Assembly (NCBI GenBank): GCA_934376945.1
Contig: CAKRPI010000029.1
Coordinates: 1 to 22,220, forward strand
Direction of reading: 5' to 3'
Source: an uncultured Lachnospiraceae bacterium
GTDB lineage: Bacteria > Bacillota > Clostridia > Lachnospirales > Lachnospiraceae
DNA length: 22,220 nt
Position 1 is the stretch's first letter; each line of letters begins with the position of its first letter. Of this stretch, positions 7,920 to 15,263 are shown one piece after another. The notes below the pieces were generated by a model, which searched no databases, had not been told where the DNA came from, and saw only the letters and a list, made by a program, of their open reading frames with translations. The position numbers and the translations under genes are program-made.

Positions 7920-7946
7920 ACCCTATAACAGTTCATGCATAAAATA
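7920..7946 (+). promoter_or_regulatory. Sigma-K-like (late mother-cell sporulation) promoter
   Basis: AC (7920-7921), a 16-base spacer and CATAAAATA (7938-7946) match the sigma-K consensus AC-N16/17-CATA-NNN-TA. It lies 31 bases before the ATG of the Cys-rich gene, allowing a leader of about 24 bases. The motif is short and can arise by chance; its support is the nature of the gene it precedes. Confidence 0.4.
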
Positions 7947-7977
7947 CATTGTAAAAAATATTTCGGAGGAATACGAA

Positions 7978-8232
7978 ATGAGCGACTTGACAGCAACAAA
8001 TTGCGGATGTGGATGCGGATGTGAAAACACAAACACAACAGGAGGATGCTGCAGCTGGATTTGGATCATCCTTCTTCTTTCCTGCTGCGGTGGCTGCGGC
8101 AACAATAGCTGTGGTAACGGTTTTGGTGACAACAGCTGTCTTTGGATCCTGATTCTTCTGTTTTGCTGTGGCGGCTGCGGTAACGGTACAAATTTCCTTG
8201 GCGGCTGCGGCAACAACGGCTGTGGCTGCTAA
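7978..8232 (+). CDS. Cysteine/glycine-rich small protein, chorion-class-like, possible spore coat component
   Basis: 84 residues with 17 cysteines and many glycines. After an N-terminal CGCGCGC run (residues 9-15), the protein is an internal duplication: SWIWIILLLSCCGGCGNN (26-43) and CLWILILLFCCGGCGNG (54-70), each a hydrophobic stretch followed by CCGGCG. The tail is GGCGNNGCGC. This fits proteins annotated as chorion-class high-cysteine in Firmicutes and suggests a disulphide-crosslinked surface or spore-coat layer. GGAGG with 9-base spacing supports the start. A sigma-K-like promoter lies upstream and a strong terminator downstream, so it forms a single-gene unit. It has no adjacent radical-SAM or other modifying enzyme, which argues against a modified peptide precursor. 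Function is not established. Confidence 0.8.
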   Translation: MSDLTATNCGCGCGCENTNTTGGCCSWIWIILLLSCCGGCGNNSCGNGFGDNSCLWILILLFCCGGCGNGTNFLGGCGNNGCGC

Positions 8233-8248
8233 GCAGTTAAAGAATATG

Positions 8249-8277
8249 AGGCGGAGCAATATGCTCCGCCTTATTTT
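8249..8277 (+). terminator. Terminator after the Cys-rich gene, probably bidirectional
   Basis: AGGCGGAGC pairs perfectly with GCTCCGCCT around a five-base loop and is followed by TTATTTTT. On the minus strand the preceding small gene (8282-8452) ends five bases before it, and the T-poor but AT-rich flank ATATT could serve that direction as well. Confidence 0.85.
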
Positions 8278-8281
8278 TGCT

Positions 8282-8452
8282 TTACCGGATTTTTCGTTTT
8301 TTCCGATCATCTCCCTGTTTTTCTTGTCTGCATCTTTTTTCTTCTGTTTCTTCTTTCTTTTCCGGCTTTCCTTGTTCTCTTACTTTTTCATACATGCACG
8401 TATCATCGACTTCATAAAATGCATTTCCGTCAATTACAATATGAGACTTCAT
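8282..8452 (-). CDS. 56-residue charged protein of unknown function
   Basis: This short gene is below common length cut-offs. The frame reads MKSHIVIDGNAFYEVDDTC at the N-terminus, a compact beta-like segment, then a highly charged tail rich in lysine, glutamate and arginine (KPEKKEETEEKR, residues 29-40) ending in RKKRKIR. GGAG with 8-base spacing precedes the ATG at 8450-8452, and the stop at 8282-8284 abuts the shared terminator with the Cys-rich gene. It is convergent with that gene and divergent from the 8681 gene. The ordered head followed by a basic tail suggests a nucleic-acid or ribosome partner, but this is a guess; I recall similar unnamed small proteins in Lachnospiraceae. Confidence 0.65.
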   Translation of the reverse strand: MKSHIVIDGNAFYEVDDTCMYEKVREQGKPEKKEETEEKRCRQEKQGDDRKKRKIR

Positions 8453-8680
8453 GCTCGTTTCTCCATTCCCTTTTTATTACCCTATTCACAGAATGCCCGA
8501 AAGTTCCCGGGCCGTTTACGCACAGTCTGTTCCTGTCTCACACTCGAAGCAGGGGAATGCTTATTCTGCAGTAAAACGGATATGCGCAATCCGCCTTCAT
8601 AACTACGTTCAACTCATTTGCATATTTTTTCTTCTCATACATAAGTATGAAATAAAAGCACACAAAGGAGCTTTCGTTTT

Positions 8681-9058
8681 ATGATGACAATGATTGATCA
8701 GGTTGCGAATCAGCATCACCTCCAGATGATAAAAGCCATGCTTCCATATCTTCCCCCTAAGAAGCAGAGAACGTTGTGCTATTGCATCAAAGTGATAGAA
8801 CTGCAGAATATCTCTGCCTTTTACAGCAGCCAAACCTGCCACGCGCAATCATATCAGAACAGCTCATTTGCCAGTCCGGCAGAGATTCTGAATGATATCC
8901 GGGAATATTGTGACGAAGAAGAACAAGTAATCATTGATCAGCTGCTGCAAACTCTTTCCATGTTCGAGCTATACACTGCCATGGCTCAAACTTTTCCGGA
9001 GACTGGTACCGTTCCTTCCGACCAGGCTGAGAATAACGCGTTTCAAAGCAACGCATAA
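8681..9058 (+). CDS. Small protein of unknown function
   Basis: 125 residues, not recognised. The N-terminal two thirds (MIDQVANQHHLQMIKAMLPY and onward, to about residue 100) look alpha-helical and amphipathic, with a Pro-Pro-Lys-Lys turn at 25-28 and an acidic DEEEQ segment near 78; the C-terminal 25 residues are low in order. No signal peptide, membrane segment or known catalytic motif is visible. A GGAG lies about 10 bases before the first ATG and 13 before a second in-frame ATG at 8684, so the first is chosen. The next gene starts 78 bases after the stop with similar size and helical character, so the two are probably co-transcribed and may encode partners. Confidence 0.7.
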   Translation: MMTMIDQVANQHHLQMIKAMLPYLPPKKQRTLCYCIKVIELQNISAFYSSQTCHAQSYQNSSFASPAEILNDIREYCDEEEQVIIDQLLQTLSMFELYTAMAQTFPETGTVPSDQAENNAFQSNA

Positions 9059-9136
9059 TCTGTTTTTTTATAAGCAAAATAACTTTCCGGGCATATTATA
9101 CTTAACAAAATGACACTCTTATCGAAAGGATTTATG

Positions 9137-9454
9137 ATGAATCTGGAATCACTGATACAAAATCCTGCTCTTGACGGAATTGATCCGGTCAAATTGCAGC
9201 TTCTCTTCTCTTTGGCTGCTCAGGCCGGAAACAAAAAACAAAATGAGCTGCTTCCCTTTTTAATGTCCGCAGTAACCGGACCAAAAGAAAAACAGCTCTC
9301 ATTTCAGCCGTCCGAAATTGACTCAATCATTGAAGTTCTGAAAATCGGAAAATCCCCGCAGGAAATCCAGCAGATCGAGCGTGCCTGCACTTTGATGCGT
9401 CAGTTTCGCACTGCTCAAGGTAGCCGGAAGCCCTCTGCACAAACTCAAAAATAA
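9137..9454 (+). CDS. Small helical protein of unknown function
   Basis: 105 residues from the chosen ATG (MNLESLIQNPALDGIDPVKL). AAAGGA lies six bases upstream; ATG at 9134 is also possible with tighter spacing, while the earlier frame start at 9110 lacks a site. The sequence is helical throughout: a NPALDGIDPVKLQLLFSL segment near the start, then LLPFLMSAV, and a third region EIQQIERACTLMRQF. I recall similar unnamed Lachnospiraceae proteins in which a terminal-residue count and helix-turn-helix-free fold recur, but no function. It is convergent with cinA, whose stop lies 23 bases away; only a weak AAGC/GCTT hairpin lies between. Confidence 0.7.
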   Translation: MNLESLIQNPALDGIDPVKLQLLFSLAAQAGNKKQNELLPFLMSAVTGPKEKQLSFQPSEIDSIIEVLKIGKSPQEIQQIERACTLMRQFRTAQGSRKPSAQTQK

Positions 9455-9477
9455 CATATAAACCAAGCTTTTTCTGC

Positions 9478-10059
9478 TTATCCCTGCTTCTTCAGAAGCC
9501 GCAGCGCAAGCATCTTCAACGCTTCTTCCTTTGCTTTTTGCCGTACCTCATTGCGCTCTCCGGAAAAATGGTATTCTTTTACTTTCACCTTTCCACACAC
9601 TGCGCAGCCGATATAAACAAGTCCCACTTCCTCCTCTGAAGCTCCCGATGGCGGACCTGCATAGCCGGTCACAGAAATGCAGCAGTCTGCCTTCGCAGCT
9701 CTCGCTCCTCCGAGCGCCATCTCCTTCGCAGTCTGCCTGCTCACTGCTGTATATTTTCTGAGCGTTTTTTTTCGAACGCCTGCCATCTGATGTTTTGCTC
9801 TGTCACAATATGTCACGTAACCCTGATGAAAAACAGAAGAACTGCCAGGTACAGAAGTAATCGCTGCTGCAATCATTCCACCGGTACAGGACTCTACTGC
9901 TGTCATTATATAATTCTGATTTTTCAGAAGCGCAACAACCTGCTGCTCCACGGAAATTTCAGCTGTTTCATCCGTATTTTTTCCATTCTTCCTTTCTGCA
10001 ATTTCCGACTGCAGCTCTGATTCTTGTTTGATCCGTGTTTCATTCTTTTTTTTCTTCAT
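9478..10059 (-). CDS. pncC: Nicotinamide-nucleotide amidohydrolase (CinA C-terminal domain) with charged N-terminal extension
   Basis: Cytoplasmic enzyme that deamidates nicotinamide mononucleotide to nicotinate mononucleotide, recycling the pyridine ring released by DNA ligase and other NAD users. The domain starts near residue 37 and has ESCTGG (56-61) with the likely nucleophile S57, GYVTY (80-84), and TGYAGP (131-136). The protein is a stand-alone CinA domain without the N-terminal pyrophosphatase domain. The first 36 residues are a K/E-rich, probably disordered extension. Start at 10059 is chosen because AAAGGAG lies seven bases upstream; a 20-codon longer frame has no site. It follows pgsA on the minus strand but beyond a terminator, so it may have its own promoter. 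Domain function is secure, exact activity less so. Confidence 0.88.
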   Translation of the reverse strand: MKKKKNETRIKQESELQSEIAERKNGKNTDETAEISVEQQVVALLKNQNYIMTAVESCTGGMIAAAITSVPGSSSVFHQGYVTYCDRAKHQMAGVRKKTLRKYTAVSRQTAKEMALGGARAAKADCCISVTGYAGPPSGASEEEVGLVYIGCAVCGKVKVKEYHFSGERNEVRQKAKEEALKMLALRLLKKQG

Positions 10060-10134
10060 ATTGTTTCTCCTTTCTGCACATCCCGGCAACCCTGCCAGAA
10101 TCCATATCAGATGCGCCACCCTATATCTTGAGTC

Positions 10135-10285
10135 AAGCGGATCTTCACAAGCCGCTTCGCTACTTGTAGAACCATAAAGAATCCAGGCTCGTAAGGAATC
10201 CTCCCGTAAACGGATCCCTCCTTACGAGATTCCGCAAGCGGGCCCCTCCTTGTGATATTTCATAACCGAATAGCTGCTTCGGTTA
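10135..10285. repeat. Palindromic intergenic element with alternative pairings
   Basis: This non-coding stretch upstream of pncC is built of inverted repeats. Long-range pairs are TCACAAG (10145-10151) with CTTGTGA (10249-10255), then directly CCGCTT (10152-10157) with AAGCGG (10236-10241), then CTCGTAAGG (10188-10196) with CCTTACGAG (10220-10228) and inner ATCC/GGAT. A separate 8-base stem (10263-10270 with 10278-10285) adjoins. A second AAGCGG at 10135-10140 can pair with the same CCGCTT, so two folds compete. It may be a dispersed repeat (REP or MITE-like) or a leader of pncC. No open frame fits. The remainder of the 306-base gap holds a terminator (10297-10328) and the pncC ribosome binding site. 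Confidence 0.55.
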
Positions 10286-10296
10286 AAACTGATACA

Positions 10297-10328
10297 AAAA
10301 AAGAATCCCCTCTGCAGGATTCTTTTTT
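10297..10328 (-). terminator. Terminator of pgsA, bidirectional in form
   Basis: AAAAAAGAATCC (10297-10308) pairs perfectly with GGATTCTTTTTT (10317-10328) around an eight-base loop. On the minus strand the T run follows the stem 38 bases after the pgsA stop, so it ends the yicC-to-pgsA operon. Confidence 0.85.
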
Positions 10329-10365
10329 GTTATAAGTTATAGGATAAACATACTTGCTTTTGGGC

Positions 10366-10905
10366 CTACATCTCTCCTGCAAGCACACCACGGTTCTTCA
10401 CCAGATAATCTACCAGTGAGATCACAGTCAGAATAACTGCAATCCAGATCAGGATCTGCGCAGCTACGTTAAACACGCCGCCAAGATCCAGAATCAGCAA
10501 AATCACCATCAACATCTGAGATACTGTTTTGAATTTTCCCCAATAGCTTGCTGCGATCACAACTCCCTTATCTGACGCAACAAGGCGAAAACCACTGATG
10601 ATAAATTCACGCCCAATGATAATAATCACGATCCACGCAGCAAGCGCTCCTTTTTCTACCAGGCAGATCAATGCTGAGCATACCAGAAGCTTGTCCGCGA
10701 TAGGATCCATAAATTTTCCAAAATCAGTGACAAGATTATCTCTTCTTGCAAGATATCCATCCAGCCAGTCTGTCATACTCGCCAGAATGAAGATTACAGC
10801 TGCAACATATTTAGATGCTGCACCAAGTCCATTCCACAACATAAATACCACAAACACCGGTACCATGCACACTCTAAGTACTGTCAGTTTATTTGGCAGA
10901 TTCAT
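10366..10905 (-). CDS. pgsA: CDP-diacylglycerol--glycerol-3-phosphate 3-phosphatidyltransferase
   Basis: Membrane enzyme making phosphatidylglycerol phosphate from CDP-diacylglycerol and glycerol-3-phosphate, the committed step to phosphatidylglycerol and cardiolipin. The CDP-alcohol phosphotransferase motif DG-x2-AR-x8-G-x3-D-x3-D is complete: D49, G50, A53, R54, G63, D67 and D71, preceded by D46. Several hydrophobic segments flank it. I chose the ATG at 10905 (MNLPNKLTVLRV), which has AGGAG at eight bases; a GTG nine bases upstream overlaps that ribosome site. It starts 17 bases after the rimO stop, so the two are co-transcribed, and it is the last gene before the operon terminator. Length, 179 residues, is usual for the family. 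Confidence 0.95.
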   Translation of the reverse strand: MNLPNKLTVLRVCMVPVFVVFMLWNGLGAASKYVAAVIFILASMTDWLDGYLARRDNLVTDFGKFMDPIADKLLVCSALICLVEKGALAAWIVIIIIGREFIISGFRLVASDKGVVIAASYWGKFKTVSQMLMVILLILDLGGVFNVAAQILIWIAVILTVISLVDYLVKNRGVLAGEM

Positions 10906-10922
10906 TTTTTTCACTCCTCTTT

Positions 10923-12248
10923 TCAGTCTGCAAGTTCTCCGATCAGATCATACTCTGCTGATCCTGTGATTCGTACACGGGCAAAATCTCCGGAGTTCAA
11001 CTCTTCAGCCGTCTGAATAAACAGTAATCCATCAACGTTTGGCGCATCTCCGTAGGTTCGTGCGACGTAAGCATTCTCATCAGCCACCTTGCCTTCAACC
11101 ATTACCGTAACAATATTTCCTGTCCGGTCCTGAGCCTTATCAAACGCAATTTCCTGCTGAAGCTCCATCAGTTCCTCCTGCCAGGTCAGTTTTACTTCCT
11201 CATCAATCTGATCCGGCATTGCAGCTGCCGGCGTATCTTCTTCCTGTGAATAAGTAAATACGCCCAAGCGGTCAAACTCCATTTCATCAATAAAGGCCAT
11301 CATTTCTTCGTGCTGTTCCTGTGTCTCACCCGGAAAGCCTGCAATCAATGTTGTACGCAATACAATATCCGGAATTTCCATTCTGAGTTTCGCGATAATC
11401 TCCTTAAGATCTGCCTGTGTTGTTCTGCGTCCCATCCGTTTCAGGACTGCATCGCTTGCATGCTGAATCGGAAGGTCAAGATAATGACATACCTTTTCTT
11501 CATCGCGCATCGTATCAATCAGTTCATCATAGATTTCTTCCGGATAACAGTACAGAAGACGTATCCAGCGAATTCCACTGATTTTACAGAGTTCACGCAC
11601 CAACAGGTGCAGTGATTTTTTTCCGTAAAGATCAACGCCATATACTGTAGTTTCCTGCGCAACGAGGATCAGTTCTTTTACTCCTTTATCAGCAAGATCT
11701 TTTGCCTGAGCAATCAGCTGTTCCATCGGCACACTGCGATAGCGGCCACGCACTTTCGGAATAATACAGTACGTACAGCATTTATTGCAGCCCTCCGCAA
11801 TTTTCAGATATGCATAATGTCCGCCTGTCGTAAGTACCCGCCCGGCATCTGTCTTCGGAAGTACATTTAAAGACTCAGTCTCTACTTTTCTGTCTCCTGC
11901 AAGTGCCTCATCAATTGCCTTCACAATTTTGTCATAAGCCGTTGTACCAAGCACCATATCCACTTCCGGCACTTCATCCAGTATTTCCTGTTTATACCTC
12001 TGTGCCATGCAGCCGGTTACGATCAACGCCTTGCAACTTCCTTCTTTTTTATATTCAGACATCTCAAGAATCGTCTGAACACTCTCTTCCTTTGCATCGT
12101 TGATAAAACAGCAGGTGTTAATGACAATCACATCTGCCTGTACTTCATCATCGGTAAAAGTATATCCTCGCTTCTGAAGAAGCGCAAGCATTTCCTCGGA
12201 ATCAACAAGGTTCTTGTCGCATCCAAGAGAAACAAAAAATATTTTCAT
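10923..12248 (-). CDS. rimO: Ribosomal protein S12 methylthiotransferase RimO
   Basis: Radical-SAM enzyme that adds a methylthio group to a conserved aspartate of ribosomal protein S12. The 441 residues show the N-terminal UPF0004 domain with cluster cysteines C10, C46 and C80, the radical-SAM motif C154-x3-C158-x2-C161 (CNKCCTYC), and a C-terminal TRAM domain (about 375-441). The N-terminus KIFFVSLGCDKNLVDSE distinguishes RimO from the tRNA enzyme MiaB, and GCNKCCTYCIIP follows. AGGAG lies seven bases before the ATG. The gene begins three bases after the stop of the DUF308 gene and leads into pgsA, inside the operon. Confidence 0.96.
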   Translation of the reverse strand: MKIFFVSLGCDKNLVDSEEMLALLQKRGYTFTDDEVQADVIVINTCCFINDAKEESVQTILEMSEYKKEGSCKALIVTGCMAQRYKQEILDEVPEVDMVLGTTAYDKIVKAIDEALAGDRKVETESLNVLPKTDAGRVLTTGGHYAYLKIAEGCNKCCTYCIIPKVRGRYRSVPMEQLIAQAKDLADKGVKELILVAQETTVYGVDLYGKKSLHLLVRELCKISGIRWIRLLYCYPEEIYDELIDTMRDEEKVCHYLDLPIQHASDAVLKRMGRRTTQADLKEIIAKLRMEIPDIVLRTTLIAGFPGETQEQHEEMMAFIDEMEFDRLGVFTYSQEEDTPAAAMPDQIDEEVKLTWQEELMELQQEIAFDKAQDRTGNIVTVMVEGKVADENAYVARTYGDAPNVDGLLFIQTAEELNSGDFARVRITGSAEYDLIGELAD

Positions 12249-12251
12249 GTA

Positions 12252-12923
12252 TTACTCCTGTTCTTTTCCGGTATCCGTCGTATGTCCCGACACGACCACG
12301 GTATTCTTCTGTGTCTCTGCGTGTGCCTGCTGCTCAAGCAGTTCCTTCAGATCAATATCAGGATTGGCCTTCTGAATCTTTTTCAGCTTTCTAAGGCGCG
12401 TTTGAATACAGATCAGGCTTACAAGATTGACCAGCCCATCCAAAATCAGGCAGATTCCGATATATAAAATCATATATCGTTCTTCGCCAAACGGATTACA
12501 TAAAAGCACAGCTCCAAGCACTCCGATCACAAGCGCACAGACCAGGATCAGATACCACTTTTTCATGCGCAGCTTCTTCATGTTGAATGCACTTTGAATC
12601 TTAACAATCGCACCGAGCAGCAATATAATTCCCATTGCAAATGGCAGCACAGAGCTTAAAAACGTCGGATTCAGCAGAATAAAAATGCCAAATGCAAGAC
12701 AAACAATGCCAATCACAAGATCCATCTGGAGAAATCCCTCCAGCGTATCTTTTGTAAAATACATAATTCCATAGGAAATACCGATGACGATCATCGCAAC
12801 GGCAAGCCCATAGCAAATCATCTGCACAGAAAGTGTCGGCCACGCAAGCAGCACAATACCGAGCACCACGTAAAGTGCAGAAATAAAAATATAGCTTTTA
12901 CTGAACTGCTTTACTTCCTTCAA
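12252..12923 (-). CDS. DUF308 (HdeD-like) membrane protein
   Basis: Integral membrane protein of the DUF308 family, related to the acid-resistance protein HdeD; its role in Firmicutes is unknown. About six hydrophobic segments are seen, for example YIFISALYVVLGIVLLAWP (11-29) and LVIGIVCLAFGIFILL (69-84), followed by a soluble C-terminal tail of about 60 charged residues (from near 163). The start is a TTG at 12923; AAAGGGA precedes it by about nine bases, and the competing ATG at 12930 is in another frame and quickly meets a stop. The gene lies 17 bases after rpoZ and three before rimO, so it is translated in the operon, an uncommon partner for rpoZ and rimO. Confidence 0.82.
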   Translation of the reverse strand: MKEVKQFSKSYIFISALYVVLGIVLLAWPTLSVQMICYGLAVAMIVIGISYGIMYFTKDTLEGFLQMDLVIGIVCLAFGIFILLNPTFLSSVLPFAMGIILLLGAIVKIQSAFNMKKLRMKKWYLILVCALVIGVLGAVLLCNPFGEERYMILYIGICLILDGLVNLVSLICIQTRLRKLKKIQKANPDIDLKELLEQQAHAETQKNTVVVSGHTTDTGKEQE

Positions 12924-12940
12924 AAAACATCGTCCCTTTC

Positions 12941-13201
12941 TCAGCCTTCTTCAGACTCTGTTTCTTCCTGCTCCGGGAGGATCTTGATCTCTCCCTTATA
13001 AAGCTCATCGACTGCCTTGGAAAGTGGTTTTGAAATTACCGGCACATCCAGATCTCCGGTTGACTGACGGTCAATAATCTGACGGGCACGTTTTGCAGTT
13101 GCAATCACAATGGAATAACGGCTGTTTACTACCGGTGCCTCGCCCTCCTCAACGTCACTGTTTACTACTTTGATTAATTCTGAATAAGATGGATGCAGCA
13201 T
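12941..13201 (-). CDS. rpoZ: DNA-directed RNA polymerase omega subunit
   Basis: Smallest RNA polymerase subunit, aiding assembly of beta-prime. The 86 residues hold the omega core NSRYSIVIATAKRARQIID (26-44), which is the conserved region contacting beta-prime, and end in an acidic tail. ATG lies two bases past the gmk stop. Its AAGGAG ribosome site sits in the last gmk codons, so gmk and rpoZ translation are coupled. The order yicC-remA-gmk-rpoZ is standard in Firmicutes. Confidence 0.95.
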   Translation of the reverse strand: MLHPSYSELIKVVNSDVEEGEAPVVNSRYSIVIATAKRARQIIDRQSTGDLDVPVISKPLSKAVDELYKGEIKILPEQEETESEEG

Positions 13202-13203
13202 GT

Positions 13204-13842
13204 TTATTGTTCTCCTTTCAAATATTCTGTAAGATCCTTCTGGATCTGGCTGATAAATTCCAGATTCCGGTTTATTTTATTATGCTGAACCTCGATCAGG
13301 CTGTGAAGATGTTCCACACTCTGATCCAGCTCATCATTAATAAGCATATATTCGTATTTATCTACTTCCTTTGATTCTTCTACCGCTCTTCTCAGACGTT
13401 CTTTTATGACTTCCTCCGTCTCTGTACCGCGTTCCGTCAGACGTTCCACCAGCGTCTTTGCATCCGGCGGCATTACATACACAAGAAATGTATCCGGATA
13501 CCGTTCCTTGATCTTGAGTGCTCCCTGCAATTCAATCTCAAGAATAACGTCGCGCCCCTGCGCCATCTGTTCCTCAACATAATCCTTCGGTGTTCCATAA
13601 TAATTACCGCAGTAGCAGGCGTATTCAAGCAGCCTTTCCGTCTCAATCAGAGCTTCAAATTCTTCTTTTTTTCTGAAGAAATATTCCCTTCCATCAATTT
13701 CTCCCTCGCGCGGGTTCCGCGTCGTTGCTGAAATCGAAAGCGCATACTGATCTTTATATCTTGCCATCAAATGCCTGACCAGTGTTCCTTTTCCGACACC
13801 GGAAAAACCGGAAATCACAACGAGAATTCCCTTTCTGTTCAT
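13204..13842 (-). CDS. gmk: Guanylate kinase
   Basis: Phosphorylates GMP (and dGMP) to GDP with ATP, in the cytoplasm. The 212 residues carry the P-loop GFSGVGKGT (12-20) with phenylalanine in place of the commoner proline, then the GMP-binding region SATTRNPREGE (38-48) with R42 and R45, and the lid and ligand-binding regions after it. The ATG overlaps the remA stop codon by four bases (ATGA), which implies translational coupling, and its ribosome site GGAGAAG lies inside remA. It is the third gene of the yicC operon. Confidence 0.96.
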   Translation of the reverse strand: MNRKGILVVISGFSGVGKGTLVRHLMARYKDQYALSISATTRNPREGEIDGREYFFRKKEEFEALIETERLLEYACYCGNYYGTPKDYVEEQMAQGRDVILEIELQGALKIKERYPDTFLVYVMPPDAKTLVERLTERGTETEEVIKERLRRAVEESKEVDKYEYMLINDELDQSVEHLHSLIEVQHNKINRNLEFISQIQKDLTEYLKGEQ

Positions 13843-14114
13843 TGCTCTTCTCCTCTCATTTCCTGTTCTGTCAGCTGAGTTGCAGCAAAACGTCTTGCAA
13901 TCGTATCAGGCTGTACCGCGGAAAGAATGATCTGTTCCGTTTCCAGTACAATTACTGATTTTGTCCTGCGCCCCTGCGTCGCATCAATCACCTTCTGCTG
14001 CTCCTTGGCATTTTGCACCAAACGTTTGACCGGAGCCGCGTCCGGATTTACAACCACAGCAACCTTCTGTGCATTGACCAGGTTGCCAAAGCCGATATTT
14101 ACGAGTCCTGCCAT
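13839..14114 (-). CDS. remA: RemA-like extracellular matrix regulator (DUF370)
   Basis: Small DNA-binding protein; in Bacillus subtilis RemA activates biofilm matrix operons and osmoprotection genes. The 91 residues follow the DUF370 pattern, opening with LVNIGFGNLVNAQKVAVVVNP (4-24) and containing QGRRTKSVIVLE (47-58), with R49 and R50 in the DNA-binding region. The start ATG has AAGGGGAAGAG upstream. It overlaps gmk by four bases. Upstream, 174 bases (14115-14288) separate it from yicC; I see only a weak candidate promoter there and no other gene. Function in this organism is inferred by family. Confidence 0.93.
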   Translation of the reverse strand: MAGLVNIGFGNLVNAQKVAVVVNPDAAPVKRLVQNAKEQQKVIDATQGRRTKSVIVLETEQIILSAVQPDTIARRFAATQLTEQEMRGEEQ

Positions 14115-14288
14115 CTCTTCCCCTTTCTTTCTCAGCCAGACAAATTGCCTCTGCCGGTCTTGCCTGTGTTATATTTACAGCAAAACCATAAATAATGCAA
14201 TCGGAACGGTTTTGGCGAGCCGGATTAGATGCAGTATTTTATAATTTTGCTATAGCTCCAGATTATTCTGCACCTGTGTTTTAGAATG

Positions 14289-15179
14289 TTATTCAATATT
14301 CTGGATCTGCTCGCGGACTTTCTCGATCTCAGTTTTGAGGTCGATCGCCACATTTGAAGTAACAAGATCATTCGCCTTCGAAAGAATCGTGTTTGCCTCG
14401 CGATTCATCTCCTGCGCAATAAAATCAAGCTTACGGCCGATGCTTCCTCCTGCAATCAACGCTTCTTTCATTGTCGCGATGTGGCTTCTCAGACGAACAG
14501 TTTCTTCATCGGTGCATATTTTATCGGAAAAAATAACAACCTCAGCCGCTATGCGACCTTCGTCAATCTGCACATCCTCCAGGAGCTCTTTTACCTTTTC
14601 CTCAAGTCTGCCGCGATATTCCGCCACAATCTGCGGATAGCGTTCCTCTATGAGAGTTACATTTTCGTTCATTCTTTCCAATTTGTCAAGAAGATCTGTC
14701 TTTAATGCTTCACCTTCCTGCTCTCTTGCCTTCACAAACAAAACACAGGCTCCCTCTACGGCCTTTTTCAGGCCGGCCCAGATTTCTTCCTCATCGATAT
14801 CCTGCTCCTCCATCGTAAATACTTCCGGACATCGTCCGAGTGAAGATACACTGATATCGTCTTTAAGACTGAATTTTTCCGCCATCTGACGAAAATATTT
14901 CAGATACTGTGCAGCAAGCTCTTCATTATATTTCAATGCAACATTTTCTTCTGCATAATCCTCATACGTAATAAATACGTCCAGCTTCCCGCGCTGCACG
15001 TACTGCTTCAGGACATTTCGAATCGCTGCCTCAAAAAAACTCAGCTTTTTCGGCATCTTAATACTCACATCAAAATAACGGTGGTTCACCGCTTTCATCT
15101 CAACGGTAAACTTTCTGCTTTCCTCGTGATTTTCACATCTGCCAAAGCCCGTCATGCTCTTAATCATCGCTTTTGTCAT
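14289..15179 (-). CDS. yicC: YicC/YloC-family endoribonuclease
   Basis: YicC-family proteins are ring-shaped endoribonucleases that act on small RNAs and structured RNA ends. The 296 residues have the N-terminal YicC domain beginning KSMTGFGR (7-14) and the VNHRYFDVSIKMPK stretch (31-44), then the C-terminal DUF1732 domain with GRKLDFIAQEMNREANTI (248-265), ending in IEKVREQIQNIE. The first ATG (15179) follows GGAGAGGA; the family usually starts at MIKSMTGFG, which would be the ATG 12 bases later, so four extra residues are uncertain. A perfect -10 promoter lies about 80 bases upstream, making this the first gene of the operon. Confidence 0.93.
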   Translation of the reverse strand: MTKAMIKSMTGFGRCENHEESRKFTVEMKAVNHRYFDVSIKMPKKLSFFEAAIRNVLKQYVQRGKLDVFITYEDYAEENVALKYNEELAAQYLKYFRQMAEKFSLKDDISVSSLGRCPEVFTMEEQDIDEEEIWAGLKKAVEGACVLFVKAREQEGEALKTDLLDKLERMNENVTLIEERYPQIVAEYRGRLEEKVKELLEDVQIDEGRIAAEVVIFSDKICTDEETVRLRSHIATMKEALIAGGSIGRKLDFIAQEMNREANTILSKANDLVTSNVAIDLKTEIEKVREQIQNIE

Positions 15180-15263
15180 TCCTCTCCTGTGTCAGATCTC
15201 TCATTTCACAATTGCTTTTGCTGTCATTTTGCCGTTTTACGGCAGAATTACCCATATTGATTT

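Noticed and set aside
7978..8232. A ribosomally made modified peptide precursor
   Set aside because: No radical-SAM, lanthionine or cyclodehydratase gene and no transporter lie in the neighbourhood, and the hydrophobic duplicated layout is closer to a coat-type structural protein.
7923..8310. Antisense open frames of 97 and 125 codons over the Cys-rich gene
   Set aside because: Their proline, glutamine and alanine runs are the reverse reading of repeated GGCTGCGG triplets; the plus-strand gene has the ribosome site and terminator.
8168..8602. A 144-codon open frame on the plus strand after the Cys-rich gene
   Set aside because: It crosses a strong terminator and the antisense side of the 56-codon gene; no ribosome site; low-complexity Phe and Ser content.
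14115..14288. A small gene or RNA between yicC and remA
   Set aside because: No frame with a ribosome site and no stable fold was found; only weak promoter-like boxes are present.
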